A DNA stretch of 27,600 bases, from positions 1-27,600 of the IMG/VR virus record IMGVR_UViG_3300001533_000041; one strand, given 5' to 3'. The notes beneath the pieces are model-generated. The model made no database searches, was not told the DNA's origin, and saw nothing but the letters and a program-made list of their open reading frames with translations. Source of the stretch: a virus. The stretch's first letter is position 1, and every line of letters begins with the position of its first letter. Position numbers and translations under genes: made by a program. Shown here one piece after another: positions 7,380 to 13,998 of the stretch.

Positions 7380-8085
7380 TGCTGATATGGCTTTGTATGA
7401 TTCTTGCACTCCTGTTGAGAAAGTAGTCGATTGGGGTGATGGCCTTTGGACACGCTACGCAGATCTGAATGAGGCTATTCACCTGTTCGATACTTGGATC
7501 AGAAATGTCAAGATCGACACCAGCGAGAGCGAAGTAATACTGTGTCACTCAGATCAGAAAACTAACTGGCGACACGATGTATTACCCAGTTACAAGCACA
7601 ACAGGTCTGGGATGAAGCCAACTGTGTTCCATGCTCTCCGAGACTACAGTAAGGATAACTATGCGTGTGTTGAATATGATACTCTGGAGGCTGATGATGT
7701 TTGTGGTGTACTTTCCCAAGCCGTAGGTGCTGTGCTGGTAAGCAGGGACAAGGACTTTAGAACCCTTCCCGGCTGGCACTACAACCCTGACAGACCAAGC
7801 ATGAAGGTCTGGGAAGTTACCAAGCAGGAAGCCCACGACTACCACATGTACCAGACAATCATCGGTGATTCAGTCGATGGTTACTCTGGGATTCCGGGTA
7901 TTGGTCCGGTTAAGGCTCGCAAGTGGATCGAAAAGGAAGGGACCAGTTGGGATTCTGTTGTTGCCCTGTACAAAAAGAATGGACTGACTGAGGAAGATGC
8001 TTTGGTACAGGCCAGAGTTTCTCACATCCTTCGTCCTGAAACCTACAACATTGACACTGGAGAGATGACCCTATGGAACCCATGA
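7366..8085 (+). CDS. 5'-3' exonuclease, FEN family (T7 gp6-like)
   Basis: 239 residues. It shows the ordered metal-binding carboxylates of the PIN-like FEN fold: Asp5 and Asp7 in VIDADMALYD, EADDV (Glu108, Asp110, Asp111), SRDKD (Asp128, Asp130) and GDSVDGYSGIPGIGPVKA (residues 167-184) with the helix-three-turn-helix that grips DNA. T7 gp6 (300 residues) removes RNA primers and degrades host DNA for nucleotides; this protein should do the same. The ATG is inside the end of the preceding small gene, with a GGGGG run just upstream. It overlaps the next gene by 13 bases, so the set from the polymerase to the DUF1599-like gene is read as one unit. Confidence 0.95.
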   Translation: MLVIDADMALYDSCTPVEKVVDWGDGLWTRYADLNEAIHLFDTWIRNVKIDTSESEVILCHSDQKTNWRHDVLPSYKHNRSGMKPTVFHALRDYSKDNYACVEYDTLEADDVCGVLSQAVGAVLVSRDKDFRTLPGWHYNPDRPSMKVWEVTKQEAHDYHMYQTIIGDSVDGYSGIPGIGPVKARKWIEKEGTSWDSVVALYKKNGLTEEDALVQARVSHILRPETYNIDTGEMTLWNP

Positions 8086-8450
8086 ACAGAGCCACACTTC
8101 TAGCCTTGCACGAAACCATGTGCGACGCAGCCAGAGAAATCATGCGAGCAAAGAACCATGATTATTCAGGAGGCAAAGACACCACTAACCCGTTCCTGAA
8201 CTTCACCCGCGTTGAGCGTATGGGAGTCACGGACACCCACACTGGCTTCCTTGTTCGCATTGTGGACAAACTCAGTCGGCTGGTAACACATAGTAAAAAC
8301 AAGCACTTTGAAGTAAATGAATCTCTAGAAGATACTGTTCTGGATGTCATAAATTACATGATTCTTTACTTTGCATACACCGCAGATCAGACAAACAAAG
8401 ACAATCCTAACTATGAATTTGGACATGACACAGGGGACGAGGATGACTAA
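8073..8450 (+). CDS. DUF1599 / nucleotide-modification-associated domain 1-like protein
   Basis: 125 residues. The pattern AKNHDYSGG..TTNPFLNF..ERMGV, then FLVRIVDKLSRL and VNESLEDTVLDVINY, fits the DUF1599 family (all-helical, MazG-like appearance), common in phages and often placed with nucleotide metabolism genes. The role is not well established; it may act on nucleotides or help keep modified nucleotide pools. The C-terminal tail is acidic (DTGDEDD). ATG 8073 has GGAGAG 8 bases upstream; a second ATG three codons later is possible. It overlaps the exonuclease gene in front and the small gene behind. Confidence 0.75.
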   Translation: MEPMNRATLLALHETMCDAAREIMRAKNHDYSGGKDTTNPFLNFTRVERMGVTDTHTGFLVRIVDKLSRLVTHSKNKHFEVNESLEDTVLDVINYMILYFAYTADQTNKDNPNYEFGHDTGDEDD

Positions 8451-8625
8451 TAGAGAATTTCCTACAATCACTCAAGAATTTATCAACGCTTTGGAAGAAG
8501 CAGTAGTAAAACCCTTGCGTCCTGATGACTATAAAAAGGGAATTGAACAACTCGCATTCCGCTGTGGTCAGTTAGATGTTATCGACTGGCTAAAGGCTAT
8601 TCACAAACGACAAATGGAGAACTAA
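8443..8625 (+). CDS. Hypothetical protein, 60 residues
   Basis: A small helical protein: EFINALEEAVVKPL, then YKKGIEQLAFRCGQLDVIDWLKAI. I recognise no family. ATG 8443 lies inside the last codons of the preceding gene with AGGGG 6 bases upstream, a far better start than the in-frame ATG at 8371. No membrane segment or signal peptide is seen. It is the last gene before the structural block; a basic Lys-Arg stretch sits near the C-terminal end. Confidence 0.68.
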   Translation: MTNREFPTITQEFINALEEAVVKPLRPDDYKKGIEQLAFRCGQLDVIDWLKAIHKRQMEN

Positions 8626-8627
8626 CC

Positions 8628-8867
8628 ATGTGCATCGGATCAGCACCGAGGATCAATGTGGCTCCGATACAACAGCCCGTCGGTCCCCCACCGCTGCCCG
8701 ATCCTGTTGTGGTTCCTCCTCCTCCTGTTCGGGATGAAGAAGAGCAGACGCAGTTGCGGGCCGACAACCCTATTCGCAAGTCTAGAGAACGGCGACAGGG
8801 CTTTGGCATCCGTCGGCTCCGCATCCCTCTGAACACTAACAACTCAGGGGGACCAATCAATGGGTAA
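8628..8867 (+). CDS. Proline-rich small protein upstream of portal, 79 residues
   Basis: It begins MCIGSAPRIN, continues with a proline-rich stretch (PVGPPPLPDPVVVPPPP, residues 18-34), then an acidic and an arginine-rich segment. Short MC-starting, proline-rich proteins just before the portal gene are a recurrent feature of marine T7-like phages; the function is unknown to me. Low complexity suggests an extended linker or virion-associated peptide. ATG 8628 has GGAGA 7 bases upstream. Its end overlaps the portal start by 8 bases, and an AGGGGG in its 3' part is the portal ribosome binding site. The internal virion protein B gene also begins with Met-Cys. Confidence 0.72.
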   Translation: MCIGSAPRINVAPIQQPVGPPPLPDPVVVPPPPVRDEEEQTQLRADNPIRKSRERRQGFGIRRLRIPLNTNNSGGPING

Positions 8868-10365
8868 CATCAAGGCCCAGTACACAAAGATGGAGACACA
8901 CAGAGATCCTTACCTTGAACGGGCTAGGGACTGTGCTGCTCTTACTTTGCCTTACTTGTTTACTGACGAAGGAGATCAGGAATCACTACGGTTCCCAACT
9001 CCTTATCAATCTGTGGGAGCCAGAGGCGTTAATAACTCGTCGTCGGCTCTTACACTTACTATGCTCCCTCCGGGTCAGCCCTTCTACCGCTATGTGGTTA
9101 GCAAGGAAGATCAGGAAAGAGCCAAGTCCATTAGCCCTACTGCTAAGTCTGAGATTGAAAAGAATCTAAGCAAGAATGAAGTAAACATTCTCAGGCATAT
9201 TGAGGCTGATGGTGTTCGTGCTATGTCTGATATTGCTTTTAAGCAGTTGGTGACTGGCGGGAACTCAATGATCTACTTTCCGATGTCAGGCGATAAGCCT
9301 AGAGCGGTTGGTCTTCAACACTATGTTGTTGATCGCTCACCCAACGGTACATTGGTCAAGGTGATCCTAAAAGAAACTATGTCTAAGGATGCAGTTCCTG
9401 ATGACCTTAAAGAATACCTGACTGAAGATTCCAAGTATGAATTGTTTACTTGTCAGAGGCGAATCAGCAAAGACAAGTATCTAATTACACAGGAATTTAT
9501 GGGTAATAAAGTCTACGAAAAAACTGTAGATGAGAACGAAGCCCCATTTCTTGTTCTTAGATTCTTTCGTGTCGATGGTGAATCCTATGGCAGATCCCTT
9601 GTTGATATGTACTATGGTGATCTCCAGTCTCTTGAAGGATTGACCAGATCTATTGTCGAGGGTTCTGGCATTGCCGCTAAAGTTGTGTTCCTTGTAAATC
9701 CCAACGGAACCACCAGCATTAAAGAACTCACCAATGTTAGAAACGGTGGGTTCGTAGAAGGGAATCCAGAAGATGTCATTCCTCTTCAGGTACAAAAGCA
9801 TAGTGATTTTGCGGTTGCGTTTCAGGCAGCGAAGGCTATTGAAGATCGCTTATCGTCAGCGTTCCTTCTGACTGAGAATGTTATTCGGAATGCAGAACGA
9901 GTCACGGCTGAAGAAGTGAGGCTTGTATCTCAGGCGATTGAACGACAACTAGGTGGCATGTACTCCCTGATGTCTCAGGAGTTTCAGTTGCCTCTGGTTA
10001 AGAAGTACGAAGCAAGACTCCGTAAAACCAACAAGATTGATAAGATTCCTGACCGTGTTGAACTTGCTGTGATCACGGGCATTGATGCACTTGGTAGAGG
10101 ATCGGATCTCAACAAGATTGATCTGTTCCTTGGTGGTGTGTCTCAGCAGTTCGGACCTGAAGCAATGGCCCAGTATGTAAATCTGGGTGAATACATGCGT
10201 CGTCGTGCAACTGCTTTGGCTGTAGATGCTGATGGACTTATTCGTACTGACGAAGAAATCCAACAACAACAGCAGCAGGCCCAGCAGATGCAACTTACAG
10301 AAACGCTCGGACCAGAAGCGATCCGACAAGTAGGAGCAAATAGTGAACGAAATTCAGCACAATGA
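8860..10365 (+). CDS. Head-tail connector (portal) protein (T7 gp8-like)
   Basis: 501 residues against 536 in T7. It forms the dodecameric ring at one capsid vertex through which DNA is packaged and ejected and to which the tail binds. Evidence: N-terminal pattern with ARDCAALTLPYLF and VNNSSSALTLTMLPPGQPF, the central GESYGRSLVDMYYGDLQSLE, and RNAERVTAEEVRLVSQAIER typical of podovirus portals; a C-terminal glutamine-rich run (residues about 466-478). It is followed by the scaffold gene as in T7. The 3' end overlaps the scaffold start by 23 bases. Confidence 0.96.
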   Translation: MGNIKAQYTKMETHRDPYLERARDCAALTLPYLFTDEGDQESLRFPTPYQSVGARGVNNSSSALTLTMLPPGQPFYRYVVSKEDQERAKSISPTAKSEIEKNLSKNEVNILRHIEADGVRAMSDIAFKQLVTGGNSMIYFPMSGDKPRAVGLQHYVVDRSPNGTLVKVILKETMSKDAVPDDLKEYLTEDSKYELFTCQRRISKDKYLITQEFMGNKVYEKTVDENEAPFLVLRFFRVDGESYGRSLVDMYYGDLQSLEGLTRSIVEGSGIAAKVVFLVNPNGTTSIKELTNVRNGGFVEGNPEDVIPLQVQKHSDFAVAFQAAKAIEDRLSSAFLLTENVIRNAERVTAEEVRLVSQAIERQLGGMYSLMSQEFQLPLVKKYEARLRKTNKIDKIPDRVELAVITGIDALGRGSDLNKIDLFLGGVSQQFGPEAMAQYVNLGEYMRRRATALAVDADGLIRTDEEIQQQQQQAQQMQLTETLGPEAIRQVGANSERNSAQ

Positions 10366-11041
10366 TGAGCCCGTAGTTGATGAGGCTATGGAAGCAGCCA
10401 AGGCAGAGACAGAACGCCCTAGTTGGTTGCCTGAAAAGTTCAAGAGTCCCGAAGATCTTGCCAAGTCTTACACTGAACTTGAGTCAAAAATGCGGACTCC
10501 TGAGCAAGAAGCAGAGACACCTGAACTGGCTGTGATTATGCAGCAGGCCAGAGAGATGTATGATTCTGATGGTCAAATTGACGAAAAGACTCTAGAGAAG
10601 TTGGAAGCCGCTGGGCTTAACAAAGAGACTGTAAACACTTTCATCGAAGGTGTGCAGGCTCTGTCTGCCCGTGAGATGGGTGAGATCTACAACGCCGCAG
10701 GTGGCGAAGATCAATACAAGTCCGCTGTTGAGTGGGCTTCTGAAAACTTCTCTGATGAAGAGATTGATGCGTTTAATGAGATTGTAGACTCAGGCAACAA
10801 GAAGCAGATTCAGTGGGCTGTAAAGTCACTGGCTGCTCAGTACAAGACAGCAAACGCAAAGCCTGTTGAAGTTAGTGGTCAGACCGCCAGAGCAACTTCT
10901 GATGTGTTTAAGTCTGTTGCTGAACTCAAAGTTGCTATGTCTGATCCTCGCTATAAACCCGGACCTCAACAAGATCCCTCCTATATTCAGGAAGTGGAAA
11001 AGAAACTTGCTAGGTCTAGCATTCTTGGAGCCAAGAGTTGA
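10343..11041 (+). CDS. Capsid assembly scaffolding protein (T7 gp9-like)
   Basis: 232 residues, acidic and mostly helical, between portal and capsid genes. The N-terminal RPSWLPEKFKSPEDLAKSY followed by a TELESKM helix is typical of T7-like scaffolds. It directs assembly of the procapsid and leaves before maturation. It is shorter than T7 gp9 (307). The start is GTG 10343 with AGGAG 6 bases upstream; no ATG is suitable, the next in frame being 15 codons later. Its TGA stop overlaps the TTG start of the lipoprotein gene. Confidence 0.93.
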   Translation: MNEIQHNDEPVVDEAMEAAKAETERPSWLPEKFKSPEDLAKSYTELESKMRTPEQEAETPELAVIMQQAREMYDSDGQIDEKTLEKLEAAGLNKETVNTFIEGVQALSAREMGEIYNAAGGEDQYKSAVEWASENFSDEEIDAFNEIVDSGNKKQIQWAVKSLAAQYKTANAKPVEVSGQTARATSDVFKSVAELKVAMSDPRYKPGPQQDPSYIQEVEKKLARSSILGAKS

Positions 11042-11499
11042 ATAAGTATTTACTTGTTACCACTATTGTTGTCATCTTTGCGGTGTCTCTTCCTCAACTT
11101 ACTGGCTGCTCTCTTGCTGATGTGGTTAAAACTGATGTGCCTATTGGCATTCAGCGTAGCATTGGATCAGAGAGTAAGGTCAGCCTTAGAGAAGCAAGTT
11201 ACACTTGGGATGAGTGGATCAACCATGTTGAAGTAAACTCAGAACAGTTTGCTGATAACATTGACAGATCTAGTCAAGTCTTTGGTTTGCTCTCTGCGTT
11301 CACGAACACAGGTGTAGACTCTCTTGATGGGATTATTGGTCAGACTCCACTTGGAGCCACCTTAATTGCTATGCTGGCTGGTGCTGCCGGATTGTTTACT
11401 AAGACTCCCGGAACTGACAAGAAGATCAGCAAAGAGAAGGAAGACTCCTACAATGCTGGCTTGTTCAAGGGCAAGCAGATTGCAGAAGTGCTGAAATAA
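11038..11499 (+). CDS. Predicted lipoprotein between scaffold and capsid genes, 153 residues
   Basis: The N terminus is a type II signal peptide: MNK, a hydrophobic core LLVTTIVVIFAVSL, then the lipobox LTGC with Cys24 as the predicted lipidated residue. The mature part is polar up to a second hydrophobic, Gly/Ala-rich segment at about residues 99-121 and a Lys-rich C terminus. The start is TTG 11038 with TTGGAG 7 bases upstream; it overlaps the scaffold stop, so translation is coupled. T7 has no gene here. Lipoproteins of other phages (T5 Llp, TP-J34 Ltp) block superinfection, which is one possible role; a role in lysis, or as a virion or assembly-membrane factor, is also open. The function is inferred only. 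Confidence 0.78.
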   Translation: MNKYLLVTTIVVIFAVSLPQLTGCSLADVVKTDVPIGIQRSIGSESKVSLREASYTWDEWINHVEVNSEQFADNIDRSSQVFGLLSAFTNTGVDSLDGIIGQTPLGATLIAMLAGAAGLFTKTPGTDKKISKEKEDSYNAGLFKGKQIAEVLK

Positions 11500-11506
11500 T
11501 ACTACT

Positions 11507-11525
11507 TCTAGGTGAAGAACCTAGA
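11507..11525 (+). other. Perfect 7-bp hairpin downstream of the lipoprotein gene
   Basis: TCTAGGT (11507-11513) pairs perfectly with ACCTAGA (11519-11525) around the loop GAAGA. There is no T run, so it is not a terminator by itself; it may be an RNA processing or stability element before the capsid transcript. Confidence 0.5.
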
Positions 11526-11531
11526 CCCGAG

Positions 11532-11563
11532 ACAACACTAGGATAAAACTTAGTGTTGTTTTT
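11532..11563 (+). terminator. Hairpin with T run upstream of the capsid gene
   Basis: ACAACACTA (11532-11540) pairs perfectly with TAGTGTTGT (11551-11559), 9 bp around a 10-nt loop, followed by a run of five T (11559-11563). The shape is that of a rho-independent terminator. Being just 72 bases before the highly expressed capsid gene, it may act as a partial terminator, an RNA-processing site, or a 5' stabiliser of capsid mRNA. Confidence 0.65.
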
Positions 11564-11634
11564 GTAGGACCGCTGAGGCGAACAATCCTGCTACTTGTTC
11601 TAACTGTTCTAATTAACTATTCAAGGATTTAAAA

Positions 11635-11808
11635 ATGGCTTACTACGAACCTGTCGGTTTGTCGCGTTCAGGCCAAATCAGCGGTGCTGGTGACCCTAAC
11701 GCTCTGTTCCTCAAGGTGTTTTCTGGTGAAGTTCTGACGACCTTTGCCGAGCGAAACATCTTCCTCGATAAAACCCGTGTCCGTACTATTAGTTCGGGCA
11801 AGTCTGCT
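11635..11808 (+). CDS. Major capsid protein (T7 gp10-like), exon 1
   Basis: 58 codons encoding MAYYEPVGLSRSGQ through the segment TISSGKSA. With exon 2 this matches T7 gp10, whose sequence continues SGKSAQFPV without a break. ATG 11635 has AAGGA (11623-11627) 7 bases upstream. Without splicing, translation ends at the TAA that begins the intron (11809-11811), giving a 58-residue fragment. Arginine codons here are CGT or CGA, none AGA, in line with strong expression. The exon is under 60 codons and is missed when the gene is taken to begin at 12301. Confidence 0.95.
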
Positions 11809-12303
11809 TAACATAACCGGGCTGACTCTAATCACTCCGTAAATTCGGTGAAACCCCTCTGGGGCAATACCGAGCCAAGTTGGTCAATGTGACCAAAGGT
11901 GTAGAGACTAGACACGGAGAATCCATGAAAACTTGCAAAGAGTGTGGTAATTGTAAACCAGACTCTGAGTTCTATAAGAAAGACAGAGAGGGTCGATTAG
12001 ACTCTACCTGCAAAGCCTGTAGGATTGTCAAGAATCGAGAACGCAAACTCGGTATTGACAACTCTACATACTGGGCTCTATATAGACAACAAAAAGGGCG
12101 TTGTGGAATTTGCCAAAAGCAATTAAAGTCCAAACGCTATAAAGCATTTGCCGTCGATCATTGTCACACTCACGGACATATTCGAGGCTTGTTGTGTCAC
12201 CGATGCAACACTGCCTTGGGCCTACTCCGAGACTGTCCCGATGCTCTTCGGCGTGCCTTAGAATGGATAAAGGTATAGTCCACCCCATTAGTAATAATGG
12301 ATG
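11809..12303 (+). ncRNA. Group I intron (self-splicing ribozyme) in the major capsid gene
   Basis: 495 nt. P1: exon bases 11801-11808 pair with guide 11820-11827 (one U-U mismatch), putting the conserved U-G wobble at the splice site. P3: CTCCGT 11835-11840 with ACGGAG 11914-11919. P4: 11844-11849 with 11869-11874. P5: CCCC/GGGG 11854-11857 with 11861-11864. P6: TTGGTCA/TGACCAA 11880-11886 with 11890-11896. P7: GACTA 11906-11910 with TAGTC 12276-12280. P8: ATCCAT/ATGGAT 11921-11926 with 12263-12268. J8/7 is 12269-12275. P9: CCATTA/TAATGG 12285-12300 with a GTAA (GNRA) loop. The last intron base is G12303. The conserved Q (CAATACCGAGCCAAG), R (AGAGACTAGA) and S (AAGGTATAGTCC) boxes are all present. 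Splicing joins GCT to CAG in frame. An HNH gene sits in the P8 loop. Confidence 0.97.
11925..12278 (+). CDS. Intron-encoded HNH homing endonuclease, endonuclease VII type
   Basis: 117 residues. The N-terminal half has paired cysteines (CKECGNC, residues 4-10; CKAC 29-32) resembling a small zinc-binding domain. The C-terminal half is the recombination endonuclease VII (T4 gp49) fold: CGIC (60-63), AVDHCHTHGHIRGLLCHRCN (76-95) with metal-binding Asp78, His79, His81 and zinc cysteines 60, 63, 91, 94. It should cut intronless capsid genes near the insertion site so that repair copies the intron. The start ATG 11925 has GGAG at 11916-11919; an upstream TTG frame start at 11880 is inside P6 and unlikely. 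The start, its ribosome binding site and the stop all lie in intron helices (P8, P3, P7). Confidence 0.93.
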   Translation: MKTCKECGNCKPDSEFYKKDREGRLDSTCKACRIVKNRERKLGIDNSTYWALYRQQKGRCGICQKQLKSKRYKAFAVDHCHTHGHIRGLLCHRCNTALGLLRDCPDALRRALEWIKV

Positions 12304-13311
12304 CAGTTCCCTGTTACTGGTACGGCTACCGCTGGCTACCATATTCCCGGTGAGTCGGTTCTTCTCACTGGCGAAGGCAGCGATAACTCGAAGTACCTCA
12401 GCAACATCAAACACTCTGAAAGACTTATCTACATTGATAACATTCTTCAGAGTTCGGCGATGATTTATGACCTCGACGAAGCCAAGAACCACTATGAAGT
12501 TCGGTCGATCTACTCGGCTGAAATCGGACGGGCTCTGGCTGATGCTATGGACCGTCACATTGTTTCCACCATTATCGGTGGAGCCCGCAAGCAGGAAGAT
12601 CGCTTTGGCGTAACTCCGGGCTCTGCGGCTGCCCACTGGGCTAGTCCGTACCTCGGCTCGCAGATTGCTATTAGCGGTACTGCCGCCGCTGGCGACGAGT
12701 ATGATGCTCTTGGAGGCACTGGTGATGGTGGTGAAATCATCAACGGTATCTATGCCGCTGCTGAACTGATGGACCGCAAGAATGTTCCGACTGATATGCG
12801 TTACTGTGTTCTGCCTGTGGCTGAATACTACAACCTGCTCAAGTCGGATGAAGGCCGTAAGTTCCTCAACACTGATTTCCAGAACGACGGTAACGGTAAT
12901 CTTGCCAATGGCATGATCCGTGCGGTCAATGGATTTAACATCTTCTGGTCTAACCACCTTCCGACTGTTGATCGTTCGGCTCTGGCTCCTGATGCTGGTG
13001 GTGGTACTTCTCACAATGGTACTGTGTGGACTGATGAGTCTTCGCCAAACAACGCTGTTCTCAACAAGCCGCACGACACTGCTAACCCCGCCGCTAACAC
13101 TGATGGTTCCTATGGTGCTGATTTCTCCTCGACTAGAGGCATTTGCTTCCAGTCGGAAGGCATCGGTACTGTGAAGTTGATGGACCTGTCGATGCGTTCG
13201 GATTATGTCCCGGATCGTCTTGGTACGCTTATGCTTGCCAAGTACGCTGCGGGTCACGGCGTTCTTCGTGAAGAGTGCTGCTACGAACTCGTTGAGGGTT
13301 CTGGTTCGTAA
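12304..13311 (+). CDS. Major capsid protein (T7 gp10-like), exon 2
   Basis: 335 codons plus stop, beginning QFPVTGTATAGYHIPGE. With exon 1 the capsid protein has 393 residues against 345 for T7 gp10A, with an HK97-type fold. Matching segments include IKHSERLIYID, YDLDEAKNHYEVRS and the C-terminal GTVKLMDLSMRSDY, KYAAGHGVLREE, near T7 equivalents. The extra length seems to lie in Gly/Ala-rich loops (around residues 160-185 and 275-320 of the full protein). The ATG at 12301 is the last intron triplet, not a start; it has no ribosome binding site. Only 2 of 19 arginine codons in the joined gene are AGA. I see no slippery site for a T7 10B-like frameshift form at the end. Confidence 0.96.
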   Translation, partial: QFPVTGTATAGYHIPGESVLLTGEGSDNSKYLSNIKHSERLIYIDNILQSSAMIYDLDEAKNHYEVRSIYSAEIGRALADAMDRHIVSTIIGGARKQEDRFGVTPGSAAAHWASPYLGSQIAISGTAAAGDEYDALGGTGDGGEIINGIYAAAELMDRKNVPTDMRYCVLPVAEYYNLLKSDEGRKFLNTDFQNDGNGNLANGMIRAVNGFNIFWSNHLPTVDRSALAPDAGGGTSHNGTVWTDESSPNNAVLNKPHDTANPAANTDGSYGADFSSTRGICFQSEGIGTVKLMDLSMRSDYVPDRLGTLMLAKYAAGHGVLREECCYELVEGSGS

Positions 13312-13366
13312 CAACATACTGGGTGTTCCTCTCTACTGACGAACATAATGGCCCAGTCTAAACAAA

Positions 13367-13399
13367 CCTATGGCTCCTTAATTGGGGTCATAGGCTTTT
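13367..13399 (+). terminator. Terminator downstream of the capsid gene
   Basis: CCTATGGCTCC (13367-13377) pairs with GGGGTCATAGG (13384-13394), 11 bp with two G-U pairs around the loop TTAATT, followed by CTTTT. It sits 55 bases after the capsid stop, the place of the T7 late terminator T-phi, and would give more capsid than tail mRNA. Confidence 0.82.
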
Positions 13400-13410
13400 A
13401 AGGAGGTCCA

Positions 13411-13998
13411 ATGACTACTAGGCTAAATGCTCTTAACATTATGCTGTCTACGATTGGTGAGCCTCCCATCACTGCGGAAAATAGCACCAACCTTGATGCT
13501 GCTATGGCTGGTAATATTCTCGATGAAGTTACCAAAGAAGTGCAGAAGATGGGTTGGGTGTTTAACACAGAAGAAGGTGTGTCTCTGGCTGCCAACCCTG
13601 ATGGAGAAATTCCTATTGGTAACTCTGTTCTTCGTTTAAAGATTGAAGAACAAGTTACAAGAAGAAGATATGTCCACAGAGGCGACCGTATTTATGACAC
13701 ACAAAGAAAGTCTTATATTATTGGTGGTCCCCTAAAGGCTACGATTATTCGTAATCTTGTTTGGGACAAACTACCAGAAGACGCTAAACGCTACATCACC
13801 ATCAGGGCTTCTAGGATCTTTGCCAATAGAATGATTGGTGATGGCGAATCTCACGGCTACACCATGATGGACGAAATGCAGGCCAGATCAGATCTAAGAG
13901 AAATGGAACTTGACAGCGGAGACTACAGCATGCTTGACGCTCTAGACATGCAGAGAGCATTCAACAGAGGCACTGCTGTTCGTCGCTGGAGTAACTAA
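13411..13998 (+). CDS. Tail tubular protein A (T7 gp11-like)
   Basis: 195 residues, nearly identical in length to T7 gp11 (196). It forms the ring joining the portal to the tail nozzle. Typical features: N-terminal LNALNIMLSTIGEPPI, the middle GWVFNTEEGVSL, RLKIEEQVTRRRYVHRGDRIYD and the C-terminal FNRGTAVRRW. A strong ribosome binding site AGGAGG (13401-13406) precedes ATG 13411, just after the terminator. The stop overlaps the start of the tail tubular protein B gene (TAATG). Confidence 0.96.
   Translation: MTTRLNALNIMLSTIGEPPITAENSTNLDAAMAGNILDEVTKEVQKMGWVFNTEEGVSLAANPDGEIPIGNSVLRLKIEEQVTRRRYVHRGDRIYDTQRKSYIIGGPLKATIIRNLVWDKLPEDAKRYITIRASRIFANRMIGDGESHGYTMMDEMQARSDLREMELDSGDYSMLDALDMQRAFNRGTAVRRWSN

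Noticed and set aside
11880-11924. Longer HNH nuclease starting at TTG 11880
   Set aside because: This stretch is the P6-P7-P3 part of the ribozyme core; ATG 11925 has a proper ribosome binding site.
12301-12303. ATG as start of a 336-residue capsid protein
   Set aside because: It is the last triplet of the intron with no ribosome binding site, and the protein would lack the first 58 conserved residues encoded by exon 1.
12064-13317. 417-residue open frame on the minus strand across the HNH gene and capsid exon 2
   Set aside because: It is antisense to two well-supported genes, spans the intron-exon border, has no recognisable domain and is low-complexity (Ser/Thr/Val/Arg-rich); a by-product of the biased codon use of the capsid gene.
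13290-13350. T7 10B-like frameshift at the capsid end
   Set aside because: No slippery heptamer is seen, and the -1 frame ends after about a dozen residues.
13348-13401. 17-codon ORF between capsid and tail tubular A genes
   Set aside because: Too short, without a ribosome binding site, and overlapping the terminator.
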